A stretch of 64,000 nt of DNA, from NCBI RefSeq assembly GCF_050908995.1, contig NC_135125.1:13231011-13295010 (forward strand), in the 5' to 3' direction. The notes under the pieces are model-generated. The model was not told where the DNA came from. It saw only the letters and a list, made by a program, of their open reading frames with translations, and made no database searches. The position numbers and the translations under genes are program-made. This DNA is from Andrena cerasifolii (taxonomy: Eukaryota; Arthropoda; Insecta; Hymenoptera; Andrenidae). This document shows, one piece after another, positions 12,501 to 26,400 of this stretch. Every line of letters begins with the position of its first letter. The first letter of the stretch is position 1.

Positions 12501-15500
12501 GCGAGTGCGCAGGCACTCGCCGGGCATCGAAGCAGATTGTGGAAGGAAAAACGAGGGTAGGTGACCCAAGGCTGATTTTCACGTCTGTCAGAGTCGGATG
12601 TAGTAGTGCTGCTGGCTAATCGAGTCGCTTCTCTTAGCAGTTACTTTTCACATGGAGTAGAAGGTTTCTTGGGAACCTGTTCGCGCTGGCCGTGAAACGT
12701 TCCGTTGTAGATTGCCGAGGAAATGGTGAGAGGATTCGTTTCAATTTCGTTACTTTAGCTGTTCAGCGTTTGCTATACGAACAGTGGGTATTTAAGATTG
12801 GGATAGGGAATATGACGAACCAAGCGATGAGGGATAAGAAAGAATGCAAGAGATCAAGGAAGCGCAGTTGGATAGAGTCGTCTAAAGGGTTGCTGAAGTT
12901 TCAAGTAGTTTTCAGAAGTTACATGTGCAAATAGGGTCTACAATTTTTCTTGCTCATTATCCACAGACTTTGGTCACTATGAAAATCGTAGACGCTCGTA
13001 TCAGTCTAATTACAGATAATCTATCTTTCACTAAAATTAACGGAACACCGTTGCAAGTGAAAATAAAAGCACATCTCCGCAACTCTTCGTTATCAGAACC
13101 ATAATTATATGTATAATTAGTACGGATATCTGAAAGCTACAATATTTCGTTAAAAATAACGGAAGCAGGACTGCTGCGTTATGAATTTCGATGGAGAGCA
13201 ACATTTCGATGTTTGTTTGTCTTGGAATCCATTTTTCGTTATAATTAATGGGGGCGTGGAGTGTCCCTTCTATTATAGATTGTCTCGTGGGCGAGGGCCA
13301 TTGTTTTTCGCAGTCGAAATTGGGGGAAAGGGGCGGCCGGGGGTGGGCAAATGAGAAAGGAACGGGAATGTACGATTGACTGGTCGAGCTCTATTAGTCG
13401 GGCTTGTATCATGGCGTTGGGAAACTTCGTTTGTGACGCGACACGAAGCGTTCCTCGTTATAAGTCCAGCTTTGCATGGAACGGAAGGGTCGACGTCGAA
13501 CTCAGCCGTGCGGGTAATTAAAAACGTCAGTGCGATAATTATAACGGCGTCGTTGAGCGATCGTGATTTGTCTTCGCCAATGGAACGAGCCGATATGAAT
13601 AGTCCATTGTCGGCTGCCCGCGGGATAATTGGTAAACTTGAATTTAAACCCGAAATCCTCGAGGGAAGCAGGGGGAGGAATACATTTTAAGTTTCGCTTC
13701 AACTTTAATTACGAGGCTCGAGTACTTCGGAGAAGTGGTCATTTACTTTTTATCTAAATTAGAGTCTCAACGACCCTAGGATGTTCTGGGAAACACGAGC
13801 TGAGAAGTGATGCTTGGAAATTGTAATCAGATTTGCAATTGATTCCATTCGAATTTATAAATGAAAGTAGAATATTAGAAACAAAATTTCTCGCGCAAGA
13901 AAATTTACAGTCGTGTTATTCAATGGCTGTTTTAATCATTTTTTAATTATTATATTGAGGTAGTTAGATTTCGTGGAATAGGTTAGTGTCTTTTAGGTAA
14001 TTTAGGGTGTCCTTTATGTGATTCTGTGACATTCTGCGAACTTCGAGCTACGACGTCACTATTAAGCTTGATGTAAGTCGATGTTCAGGCATGAAATTTG
14101 ATCATCCAGTGGGTGATAATTTATACAACGTATCGAATGTGAGGCATCGTTAGACGATCCTGTGACCTGCGGAATTTTGAATTACGCTCTTGGATTTATC
14201 TCGAGCGAGTTCGAATGACACGTAAGTCGAGCAACGGCTCACCGATACGGATGCGCATTATCACGAGACCGTGCAACTTATCTAAGTTCCCACTTCGAGA
14301 CTGTATTTTCAGAGCGTAGGAATAGTAACGACAACTCCTATTACTCTTTTCCTTGGTGGCAGATATCCGATATCCATTATGCGCAATCTAACAATGCTCG
14401 GAATAAACTCGGGTTGACCTGAATTTTCCAATTCAGCGTGCCTCGAGTCTTCGCTATGTTCTAATTCAGTTTTAATAACGCGAGAAATCAACGTCCGACG
14501 TATGAATAATTTAGATCCTAAAAGCATCGCGGTATTTAGGGGCTCTGAAGACCCAATACGTATATATATAGAACATCACAGTAGATAATTGCATAGGAGA
14601 TCAGAATATATTTGAAACGACTCCAGAAGTATCGCTTTTCATTATTCGGTAACTGGGTTTCGTGACGTTATTCGATACGTGAGACCTAGTTAGCTACAGT
14701 AAGTCAGCGAAACAATTTTATTTTGGTACTGAAGATATATTGCATCTTCTTTGTAACACGAAAAATCGTTGAGAAATTTATATACATATATATGGGGGTT
14801 GCAAATTCTCATAGTTTAATGCTAATTAGGTACAATATAATGGTCGTGCAGGTTTGTCAGGATTTTAACGATTCCCGGGTCAAGGAAAATAATTCACGCC
14901 TTTCCACGCTGACCCCGCGAACCAGATGAAGTAGCTAACAAATAAGCGAAATCCTCGGTCGATTATAGCGCATTGTTCTCGTTTCGAGTGGCTCTCGTTC
15001 GGATCCGAATGTCACGTATTGTCGTTGCAAGTGCAACGGGAACACACACTCTCCTAATGGAAGTGTCAGCTGCAGCTGCACGGTTCGCGTTTCACGCAGC
15101 CAGATACCATTTCGTTTAATTTCTCCATTTAATTATTTAATCATTTACTTGACCGAGTCGTTCACCCCATTCCATTAGGCGCGATCGTGTGCAAGAATCA
15201 TGGGTATCATTTCCCTTTGGTGTAACACGGTTGAATTGCATTTCAGTTCGATTCTAATCACAATTACCGGCACGAATTTATATCTTAAAGAATGTTTGAC
15301 TATTACAAAATTATTGAGGGCTAAAGAAAATACTTCTTGCGTGGCATGAGGAAATAATTATTTCCACTAAAAGTTTGTGCTTACATGCATTACAAGGTGG
15401 ACTGCAAATATGAAATCATCAAAATTAAAAAATGGTACACTCAACGGTCTTGCAAATACCTACTCCTCGAAAGGTTAAAGGGCGAGTCACAGTTGCAGCA

Positions 15501-18500
15501 AAGTTGTATCAAGCTAATCCCCTCCATCTCTTTAATACTCACCATTCGCTTAATACTGACTTACGATTAGTCAGAAGGCAGCGATATCGTGTTAGACACG
15601 AAATCCAGCGTTCTTGGGGATCCGTGGAATTGGGGAGCGGTTTTTAGGGTAATCCAGGGGGGACCTCGAAGATGAATCCAGCGGAATGAAGTCACGCTGA
15701 GAATTAATTATTCGAAATGAACGCCGTTCGCCCATGGCTGGTCTCCATTAAAACCAGGAAATTGTCCAAGATTAACGTCTCGCTTATGGCGGGGATGCTT
15801 CGGTCGTGGCTACCAGTGTCGATCGGCAGTAAAACAGAAACTCGTTCGCGTTCCTAGGATTTCAGTTGCGATTTCCAGTTAAAATCGACGCCCAGTAATC
15901 GTGCATAAATTAATTACTCTCTGGCACATGGGCGCTAGAACTGTTTTTTTTTTTGTCATTTCGATGTGTAATAATTATTACGTAATCTGGTTGCGTGGCT
16001 GAAATGAACAACGCGCCAGGAACGACTCCTTCCTGTGCAATTACGCCCCTGGCAACCTATTTTCCAGCACGCCACAAGGTAGACGCACAATATAAATACT
16101 TCGAATGAAATTACTTTTCAGTTTTGCTGCTACATGCATTCTTTCCATTAGAAGTCTGAATTGCATTTAATTCCGCCTAAAATTGCCTTCGTTCTCTCAT
16201 TGTAAAAATGGTAATATAACATGGTAAAGCTACACACAGAGAATTTAGTTGATATGAAAAAGCAAACTTCTTAGATTTCTTGCTGAATTCTGCGGTGCAA
16301 CTTGTGGCAGTTAATTCAGACAAATTAAATAATTAAATTCGGCTACTGATTTAATAGAGTTCGTTGCCCTCTGATTTAGTTGTGAGATGCGATTACAGTC
16401 TGATGGTCCTGTAATCTTCAGCAGCCTGTTCTTTCGAGAGTTTCTGATATCGTATTACGTCGAGCTGAGTAGAACGAGTTAAGAAAAGTCTTTCGCTTGG
16501 GAAACTGGCCGGTATTATAATTGAAAGAATGCAGCTCTTCTCTCTTTCTTCGGGCCAGTTATCGTAACAGAATGCGAAGAGAACTTACAGCGGTTAATCT
16601 TTTTAATAAGGCTCTGATTGTAATCCCCCTGAATTTACAGGGTCATCGGAGTCCATTGTCTCTGTGAAATTGGAGCATTCACGAAAGTCGATATCTTGCT
16701 CTCGCTTGTTCTCCAATACCGCAGAAAAGAATTGACAGACAACCTTGTGACCTAATTGAATTCCACCACGATTATTTAACGAGCCTTGGACTCGATTGTT
16801 TTTGCCTCTCTCGGTACAGTGTTTCTTAAATCGCGTAGCTTATTGACAACTCGCGATGCATTTGACGTATTCGGGGTTTTGACCACTTTCTTCCCCATTT
16901 ATTATTACTGTCGAATTACTATTTTATTAGCACAAGACAAGGGAGTAGTGTAATGCAGAGTTATGAGATTTTAATAATTTTAATGTAGGGATTCGAAGTA
17001 GTCGAAGTTTTCTCTTATTTTATTTTGCAGATTTAAGGATTTTTGATTGCAAAGACATGGTCAATCTTTTGCAAAATAAAGTACATTGGCACTTGCTCAG
17101 AGGGGGGCATAAGAAGTCCTGATTAAAAGCCATTCAAACGCAAAATCTGAGAAACACTGGCGTGGTATTTTAATAACAGCAGAGTGTCTATGCGTTAATG
17201 GTGGTTGAAGCTGACAAATGGACGTCGGTTCGTGGCATGGAAACTAGAATACGAGGCAATTGAAAGTAACAATTAGATGTCGGTTTGCGACATAGAAAAG
17301 TAGAAGTGGAATTTTCTCTCGGGATAACCTCGTGCATGTGGGCCATCGCGTAGTTTCTGTCTTACGTTAACGGACCATGAAATGGAATTTAATTACGAGG
17401 ATAATAGAAAACCGTTCGAATGGGAAAGTGAGTTACTTCAATCGAGAGATAAACTGTTCGAGCATCATGCATCTATTCGATAGCAAAACCAACCAAGCAC
17501 TGCAAAAACTGGAGAAAGTCGACTAGTGGAACAAAAAATTATCGGTTCATCAACGTAATGTACTATCTGCAAAATAGAAATAAATATTTCCTCGAAGTAA
17601 TTACTGCTGCTAATCAAATTCTACAACTCCTTGAATTATAGATCCAAATGAGCACAATGAGCCTGTCGTTTACGATATTCAATTTTATTGAATAAGGAAA
17701 CGCGTTTCTGTGCCGCTATGTCGCGCTTCATCGCGAAGGTCTTCATCGACTCGGGACAGGTTGAATACAGCGTATTCTTTTGTCAATTTCCACGATGCTA
17801 AGGTAAGGAGGGTTGTTATCGAGTCGCTTACAGAGAGGAACGGTGGAAGGAAAGATGGGTGATCGAGAAAAGGGCCCTTTTGAATAAGACTTCTTTATGC
17901 ACAGCTCGGGGAGCTTCCATTCCGTTTACCTATCGTGGAACGAGACGGTTGAGATCCACTCGCCATATCTGGTTTGCGCCTGGTCGATAAATATAGTTTG
18001 TAAACGGATTGATCGGTAATTGACTTAGCAATCGCGTTACTTTCGACAAGCGTGTAAGTATTCTCACAGGCGTATGAAATGAATTGTTTTTCATCAAGAC
18101 TGCAAGTTTACCGCAGTGTTTACCGTGCTTTAACTTTCATTGGAGTACCACTATTATTTTGTACGAAGTTATATTAGATTTTTTCAATTTGACTACTCTC
18201 TATAGTTGCTTTTTGAAATTGGCTTGTCTAGATATCGCGTTCGACTTTTTACAGTAAAATTCTTCTTCCTGTGGGCGTTGTTAACTAGTGTATCTTTTTA
18301 TATTTATAGTCATATTTATTCGTCGATTTTCAAAAGATGATAGTTGTAGAGCGATCGAGCCTTCTGATTCTCCTTGACTTATTTTCCTGTCAGTTTTTTT
18401 TTTTTTGTAGAATACGTAATCGAGCAAATTATCGTGTAGCAAAACCGAAACATTGCTTCTTCTCGACGTCCTTAGCAATTTTCCCAGTATTTTACAAGCC

Positions 18501-19454
18501 GTATCAATTATTTTGCACTTGTGATTCCCTTTGTGTTAAAGTGCTTCAAGGTTAGATCATTATTATTCCGTAGCGACGGCAAACCACAAGCACCACAATT
18601 TAAGAAGTCCGCACACATAATTACGAGAGATTAACACTCACGGATGATCCAAGTGCCAACAATATCCCGTATCACGCACGGCGATAAATAGCTGCAAAAT
18701 CCACGGTGATTTTCTGCTACGGAAATACACGAGGAATTATATCAACTAAAAATAGTGGAGAAGCTCCGACTCGTAAAGCGTCGAAATTATCGTCGAACGT
18801 AAAGTTGAGATTAATATAAAAACGATGGGACGTGTTTATTTGTTGCGGCGGTGAAATTAACGCGCACTCCAGCGCTACCTCCCTCAGGGAAAGTCATATT
18901 AATAATTCATTTCGCTACGGTTCCACCTGGACCGTTGACAGTTGTCTTCTCCATGTTTCGTAATTTCCATGCTCCGCCGGCTACCGACTCATTACAAGCC
19001 TAATTTACCGAAATTACGAGCAGGCATTACGACGCGATGCACCTAACGTTTTTTAACCGTAACGCTACTGTCCGCCACCATATGGCGTTCCGTTGAGGGG
19101 CATTAAAGTACAGCACATAATGTGGCATCGATTCGTATGAACTTGCCAGTTGCACTACTTTCTCTAGCTCTTCGTATTGGACTTAATTAAACACAGATGC
19201 TGCGGGCCTCGGATATGTGCGATTAACCTAGAACATTGAACCAGATCGCAGTTGATAGGAAACGAAAGCGTGGACGATCTTCTTTATGGCGCGGGGAAGA
19301 AAATTCTTATAACTTTATTACTGTACTTTGCGCAAGACAGTGAAATGAACTCGAGAAATCGACAGTTTGTGCTTCTGTTTGGAATTAATTGTCTTGTGTA
19401 TATTATAGGGGAATTTCCCAGAAAATTGGTCGTATTTTACAGATGACGCGAGGG

Positions 19455-19700
19455 ATTTGGATGACATCGAAATATGATGTGGTACATGTGAAATTAGGGG
19501 GGGTTTAAGTCATCATTTTGATCGCCTCGAATTTGTTTAAAAAACACAGCTCGTGGAAGATTGCAATTATATATTTTTAGCAATTGCTTCCATGAATTTT
19601 TATAAAATTCGAGTATGTTGTGATTCATGTGATGTTAGGGGAAGTTTAAGTCATCATAATGCTGGTTTGAAATTTGTTTAGGAAATAGTTCACAACTTTT
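19455..19700 (+). repeat. Dispersed dimeric repeat, copy pair 1
   Basis: Two diverged units share the core GTTTAAGTCATCAT, starting near 19503 and 19644 (spacing about 141 bp). Before the core comes a block like GATGTGGTACATGTGAAATTAGGGG, and after it a block like TCGAATTTGTTTAAAAAACA. The same unit arrangement recurs at 51601-51850 and 55375-55610. It is non-coding and has no terminal inverted repeats that I can see. Confidence 0.6.
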
Positions 19701-20373
19701 GAGGGTTTATCAAACAGCGTTGCAACAGCAATGCAAATTAATCTCATTCAGCATAATCTTAACACATCTTAGACACGATTAATGACATACTCAAAACAAT
19801 TACTGTATAAGAAAACCAAGACACCTCGCTCCAGCTTCAAAAGCGTCACATTACCACTGAATCTAACAACTCACAAACAGAAGGAGCAATCAATCCAAGG
19901 ATACAGAAAACACAATGAAATCCAGCTCTGTACCGTCACCTACAATCACCCACTGCCATGGATCTCTTACCTCCTGAGAGGGGGCTAAAAAGGGGGCAAC
20001 GAACGTTCCAAATCTTCATTACCCCCTGCCAACAGGGCCCATCGGTTAATTTATGCGTGGAACAGTTCTAAACGCTGATCGGTATAATTGACCGTGTTGG
20101 ACGGCGTAACGAGATTTCTGGATTAATGGCTCGCCTCGTTACACGTTTCTCGTTGCCCGGTGTTTCTATCCAATTACGTAATAGCGTGGCCACGGCAGGT
20201 AGAGGCTGCGATCCGATCCTGGATCGCGTTCGCGAAATAAACGGTCGATCGTTCTGGCCCGCTCCCGTTATTATCGAGGCATATCGGCTCGTTGGCACGT
20301 GCTTTCGTAGGAAGATCGTGCTTATTAATTAACGGCAGGTACGTGGGAAACAGAGAAAGAAGAAAACCACGAG

Positions 20374-20425
20374 TGGACGGAGAAGAAGGAGAAGAAGAAG
20401 AAGAAGAAGAAGAAGAAAAAGAAGG
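20374..20425 (+). repeat. (GAA)n microsatellite
   Basis: A purine run made mostly of GAA/GAAGGA triplets in an otherwise GC-rich patch. It gives poly-Glu in one frame and poly-Leu in the antisense frame, which produces two misleading open frames. No gene is supported. Confidence 0.9.
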
Positions 20426-23400
20426 AGTCTCGTGGAGGAGCGAGTCGCTGATAAGATCGCTGGTAATGAACTATCCACGTCCAGGGTGCTTCTAATGAGG
20501 ACCGTAGGAAGTAATCTCTTTGCCAGGAAGAAACACGCGCGACTCTGCTCTCCTCTCCGCGGTTTCTGCACTCTCTTTTGCGCTTTCGACGGAAACACGC
20601 GGCGGTCAGCTTGTCTCTGGGACGAAGGACCTCTCACCTGCCCCCCACTTTTCTGTGTCCTTCTGCTCTTCTTCAGATTTTTAGGGGATTTTTTGGGGGA
20701 GCAGTTTTGGCTTCGGTGGGTGATATGGGCTTGGAATAATTGGAATAATCTCGTGTGATTAGGCTAGAGTTACGAGTTGGATGGGATTATGGACAGATTG
20801 CTGAAATTTGCATTGGCTTACTGGAGCGAGTGGACACTGTTGGTATTCGAATTTGGATTTTTTTTATTGAATCGCTGTCGAATAGTGGAGTAACACTGTG
20901 CTAACGACTGTTAATGAGTAGTTTTCTGTAGAGTAGATATGGTGGGTGTTAGCTGTTATCATTCTTACTGCACAATTATTTTCGATTAACTACCTTCTGT
21001 GCACAAGTTCTTTACCACCTTAATAATATTAGGAAACTAATGCAACAGAAGCATATTTGATCAACAATCTCATGTTCCCGCACGGTCGATACATTTGAGA
21101 AAATACAATTGTTCGGTCTAACTGTCCTCCGTATAACAGGGACGTCAGAAATGCGAATGTATTGGATTTCGCTGGACGGGAATAAAAAGGCAGCAAATTG
21201 GAATTTAGTGCGAGCACTCTGACATTCCCGTAGGAATGCTACGCGTATTCCGCGGAACCGTCCACGTGTGAAGATAAAAATGCAACGAAATAGTCGAATT
21301 CTGCGAGAAGAAAATGGTACGTGGGTCTGAGATGGAGACGTACGTGACGTCTTGTATAATGTTTCGAATACATTTTTGCTCTGCCTTCTCTCTTTCCTTC
21401 GTTTAAATATCATTTTCCTGTTTAGATATTTGAATGCAGTGTCGACGTATTCAGAAATATACATCTTACAAAATTCGACAATAATTTTATTATCCAAATT
21501 GTTTTGCTACGCAATATTCTACAGCAAACATTTTTCATATATGAAATAGCGAATGAAATAAGTTGCATCCCCTTCAGCTGTTATTTAGTTCTCTCGATTT
21601 CGTTCATATATTGTTAGAGAAACTCTGAAAATGTTTATTGTGGGTTTGTAATAAAGCACTAGCTACCGCACGAGCACTTCCATGCGAAATCCGCTGAAAG
21701 TGTCGTTAAACGTTGCGTTTGGAAAGCCAAATATCAGCTCCAGAGGATTGCACGTCGATTTAAAGCAATAACTTTCGTATGCAAAGCGGTCTGCAGACAA
21801 CCTCGAATCGCTATCCCAAAGCCATTACCGTTTACCGATACAGAACTGTATAATATTTCGCGTTGCGGTCCCTGGTTCGCAGCCTCTGCGTAGAAATATT
21901 TCCCTGTCTTTATGACTGCCACGGGTCCACGCAGCGTCACATTTTACACTGTTACACGAAACCTGGTAGTGCGCTACGTGCAGCGAGGAAACGCTCTTGA
22001 GACCTCGAAGAAAGCTGCTTACAGGAAACCAAGCTGTGTGTAATAATTGCACGGCTTTGTTAAAGCTTTGACTCGTTTCTCAGTTTGACTAATCGTTTCG
22101 GGATCCACAGAGAGAATCTAGCTTGATAACACGAAGTTATTGTTTGCTGTATGGCAAAATTTTGTAAACAAAGATTTACCTACAGTGTATTAGAAGAGGC
22201 ATAGATAGTACAATCCTCAAAATAAGTAGAGCAACTTGATCCTGGGGAATTAATAAAATTTCAACAACAAAAGAGGTAGGTTCCCTGTATTTAAAATCGG
22301 CAGATTTCAGCTGGAATCTATAATAGTAGGTATATATAACACGAATTATTTCCAAAATATCTAATATTCTAATAGATCCCCTAATTATTTCGAGCAGTGC
22401 GTAATGATCGTGTTGAATTCTTTAATTTTATGGTGCTATGTTTGAATTGTGAACATCCACGGGGATAAATAAAATCTCGTTGGGCGATTTTTCAATAGTT
22501 AAATTGATATTTGGAATTTTGTAGCGCTTGGTGCTTTCAAAATGCTCTCTAACTATATAGTAATTGTATTTACAACACAGCTATTATTCTCACCCTTATC
22601 AGATAATGCGTTTGCTATTCCTATTAGTCGATACTTTCAGCACAGGAATTGATTACTTTACCAGTAATTCGAGATTGTTCAGCTACGTGCACCACCCCGT
22701 GCAAACATCTTCGTTCGTTTCCTTTACCTTCGTGCACAGTTTCTACTTCGAGTCCAGCTAGAAGTTCGAGGAACTTGCCACGAGCCCTCAAAAGTGCCGT
22801 CTCAAACTTTCCTACAATGCAATGCGATGCTGTAGCATCCATGTTTCGATACTCCCGCTGGAACCAAGGGAACGGACTCTGCTCGACCATTTTCAAAGTT
22901 GTCCCGCGTTTATTACACCCGGGGGAAGCTGTTAAGACGACGGTTTGCTGTTTACTACGATGCAGCTTGAATCGGGAAACTGGCGACAAAAGCGTGCTGC
23001 GATCAGTCGAGAAAGTTGTATCGATGTTCAATCGCCTTTTTATTATCAATTTTAAAAGACGATTGAACTTGTTGCCAGTAGTTCTTCGAGCGTCTAGTAA
23101 ATACCTACTACATTTCTCTCTTTAAATGTCTTTTGAAACTGCCAAAACGACAGCTGGAAAATTAAAAGATTCTCCCACAAAAAATGAAGACAATATGGAA
23201 ACCTTTGCACTTAATAAGTTCGCAAAGAATCCAAGTACAATATTACTATTCAATACTGGAAATATTTATTATTAGTGAGTATCTCATCACTCCCAAACTG
23301 AAGTCCGCATAATTTGATAAAATGATTCGTCAAAATAATGAGCTACACACTTTTGCAATAATATTTTCCTAATACTAATAACAAAAGAGATCCAAGTGAT

Positions 23401-26400
23401 GCAATATAATATTTCCTTTACTGTACATTTCGACTTTCACAGAAGATTCTTTTATTCTCAGCCTCCTCAGTTTCACAAATAAATTCTAGATAATATTGCG
23501 CTCGAACTGAACACGACGTGTAAGCTTATACCACACAATTATTATCCACAATGAGCGATCATTTCCATCAGTCTCATTCAGAACAATCTCCACCTCCATT
23601 CCTCCCCTATACATCTTCCGCGTGAAATTGATTCTCGACCACTCGAAGCCTCGATTCCTGCTTCCGGCAGCCCATGTTTCGGTATGTCGATGATTGAGGA
23701 AGAGGCTCTGGGGCGGATTAAGGATTCCAGACGAATATTACCAGGGCAACTTCGGAGAACTCTGGCGAAAGGCCAGGAATCCGAAAGACCTTACGCCGCA
23801 GTCGTCATCGTGATCGTTTGAGCGCGGCCCCCGCTCGTCTTCAGCAATATCGGTGAGCATTGTGCATTGTCTGCCGCGCATATCCCCGTACTTTCATTGC
23901 TCCGCCGGTTCCATGCATATGGATGCACCGCGTGCACTTTTCTATGCCCCACTCCCGGTGAATGGTCGGCCATCGTGGCCGCACAAAGACGGCGCGCGCG
24001 AAGAAAGGGTGAAATGAAGATAGGCACCTTTCGGGGTGGTGGTGCCACCCCAGGGGGATGCGTTTGCCGATCGTTGGGGGGGGGGGGCTCGAGATGGCGC
24101 GGGACGCCTTTGAGCGCCCCACCGAAAAAGGAACGCGGACGTGGATTTCAATATTGAAAAATATGCGCCTCTAGAAGAGAGTTCGCGCGAAAAGGGGGAA
24201 GTATTATCATTTCAGACGGGGTCTCGTTCAGACGTGCCTGAAACTGGAAAGCGAGCGGGGCCGAGTAAATATTCTGTTAGAGAGTTTTGGGACAGTGTAG
24301 TTGAAGATACTTGGGATATAGAGGTGAATGCGATGCAAGAATGACTTGGATTTTGTATCGGACATGCAAAAATCAATATTTTTTATTCTTTCTCTGTTCC
24401 ATGCTTCTCTGTTGTACGGGAGGATGTTTTTTTTTATTGAAACGTATATTTTGGATACAATAGGGAGGCTATGTCGAGTGGGGAAGCTTTTACCAGCCAG
24501 GTTCTATGAACGTTTTCATTTGTTTGATGCGGGGGTGGAGTTTCATTAGCGGTGTACACGTCCCTGTGATTTTCCTGTGTTTGCATTTCCGCCATTGTCA
24601 GGATCCATTTCGAGTAGCAAAATCTCGATTTTTATGCAATTGTTCCGACAAGAGAAATTACGGATTCCACTAATATTGATCTCTTTGGGGCCGTTAGAGA
24701 TCTCGCCAAACTCACATCGTACATTTCAATTTCCTTTCTGTACTTTCCTCAAAATACCCCGTTTCGAAAACCACCTTTCATCCCGACGGCAGCGTAATTT
24801 CAAATACATGCCTGTTCCCCCAACTGACATTCATTCGCGCGCCAAGTCATTCGGTACCTGCTCCTTGCGTTTCATAGAAGCAACTTTTAGACAGAAACAG
24901 GGGGAGAAGGGAATGCGAGCTGCGGAGCCCTGTTTCTAAGCGCGCTGGGAAGCTCGCGTTAAAACCTTTCGCCGGCGAGGAAAGCGAATAACGGGGACTC
25001 GGTGTAAAAACGAAAACCCAGCGGTGGTATTCAGCGGGAAAATGGAAATGTCGGCCTCAGACGCTTTAAGATGCCAGTAACTCGTCGTTGGGAGGAGTGT
25101 AAAAAGGATGTTCACCGATAAGGAAGAGGTTTGTGGGCGCTGCACAGGGGAGAGGAGGTGGGTTAAGACGGGGAGAACCCTTAAAAACGGGGCTGCGAGC
25201 CGAAACGCAAAAATAATACGTCTTGCTGACCTCTAAAACGCATTAGGGATACGCAGAGACTGGTCGTCGAAAGGGGAAGAAAAATTTATCGACAGGTTAG
25301 ATCGATAAATCGCGATGCTGCTGGGAGTTGGGGAATCGGAGCAAAGCGAAATGACGGAGCAAAGTGAAGTATTGATTTGTACAGGGTGTAAAAGAATTAA
25401 ATGTGATCCTAAAGTGTCAGCTTTTGTGACATGGATTTTAGAAAATAAAAGTGCACGATGCGACATGGCAAGAAAATAATCTCGTGTCTGTTACTTTTGT
25501 GATTTTTGTGTGTTATTAAACTTTAAATGCTCCTCTTTGCTCCAGGTTCCCCTATCTCTCTAGGGGAGCACGAAAGGTTCTCGTTCATTCCTCTTTGAAC
25601 CAGGCACGCGGTACATTTTTCAATATCCACCGAATCGAAGGCGTAATATAGCGAGATGGTATACGACGTAACGGGATGATCGAAGTTTACGTCGCCTCGG
25701 GGATCGTGAGTCTGCAATGAAACGGTGATACATTTGGAGGAAACTTTGCTCTTGTCGCGTTCCAAGTTCAGGCGCAGGGAATAAAGTTCGGTGGACGGTG
25801 AGAAAGTTGGGCTCAAATTGGTTTCTAATATATGCAAATTGCGAGGGGGAATGTTGCATGGAGCTTGGAATACGTGCCCGAAGGCTGCGAAGAGCTTTCT
25901 GATACATACGAAGTAGGTAAACCAATTGCTTAGACGTTTCTTGATTTGTTTCCACGTGTAAGTATATCTCGAGTTTTCTTAAAAACTCTTTCCTTAGTTA
26001 AAGGCATTCTGCATAGGATATCTATCGTGGGATGTAATAGAAACTGTTAAGCACTTGCTAATTGCACAATTCTAAAAATTCGTAGACTCCTCTAATTACT
26101 GTCTACTCCACGACTGACTGTTCTCGGCTAAAAACACACTCCAACTTAATGATCCATCCGTAGACATATTCTTCGTACCGCGAAGAAAACCCAAGAACGT
26201 TTTTAATCTGTGACGCAGCAGTTTCTACAGCCTCAACTTCTTTTTCCCTTGCCCAAGAGAAGTTTCTTGACTTCATTAACCTTTAATAAGCGGGGCTTAT
26301 TTACTTATCCCTGAATGGTGGACGTTGGAACGCACCCTTCTTCGCGCGACTGTGACTCGCTGAAGACTTAATCCCTTGGATGCTACATTCTTCATTTGCT

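Noticed and set aside
20640..20758. Strong pyrimidine tract and CAG near 20678, resembling an acceptor
   Set aside because: The following frames are G/T-rich with early stops and no donor; no coherent exon.
21012..21497. 161-codon open frame on the minus strand
   Set aside because: Lys/Arg/Phe-rich without motif, a second overlapping frame on the same strand, and no splice or promoter support.
22624..23125. Long open frames on both strands over the same 450 bp
   Set aside because: Simultaneous sense and antisense frames suggest stop-poor sequence, and neither translation resembles a known family.
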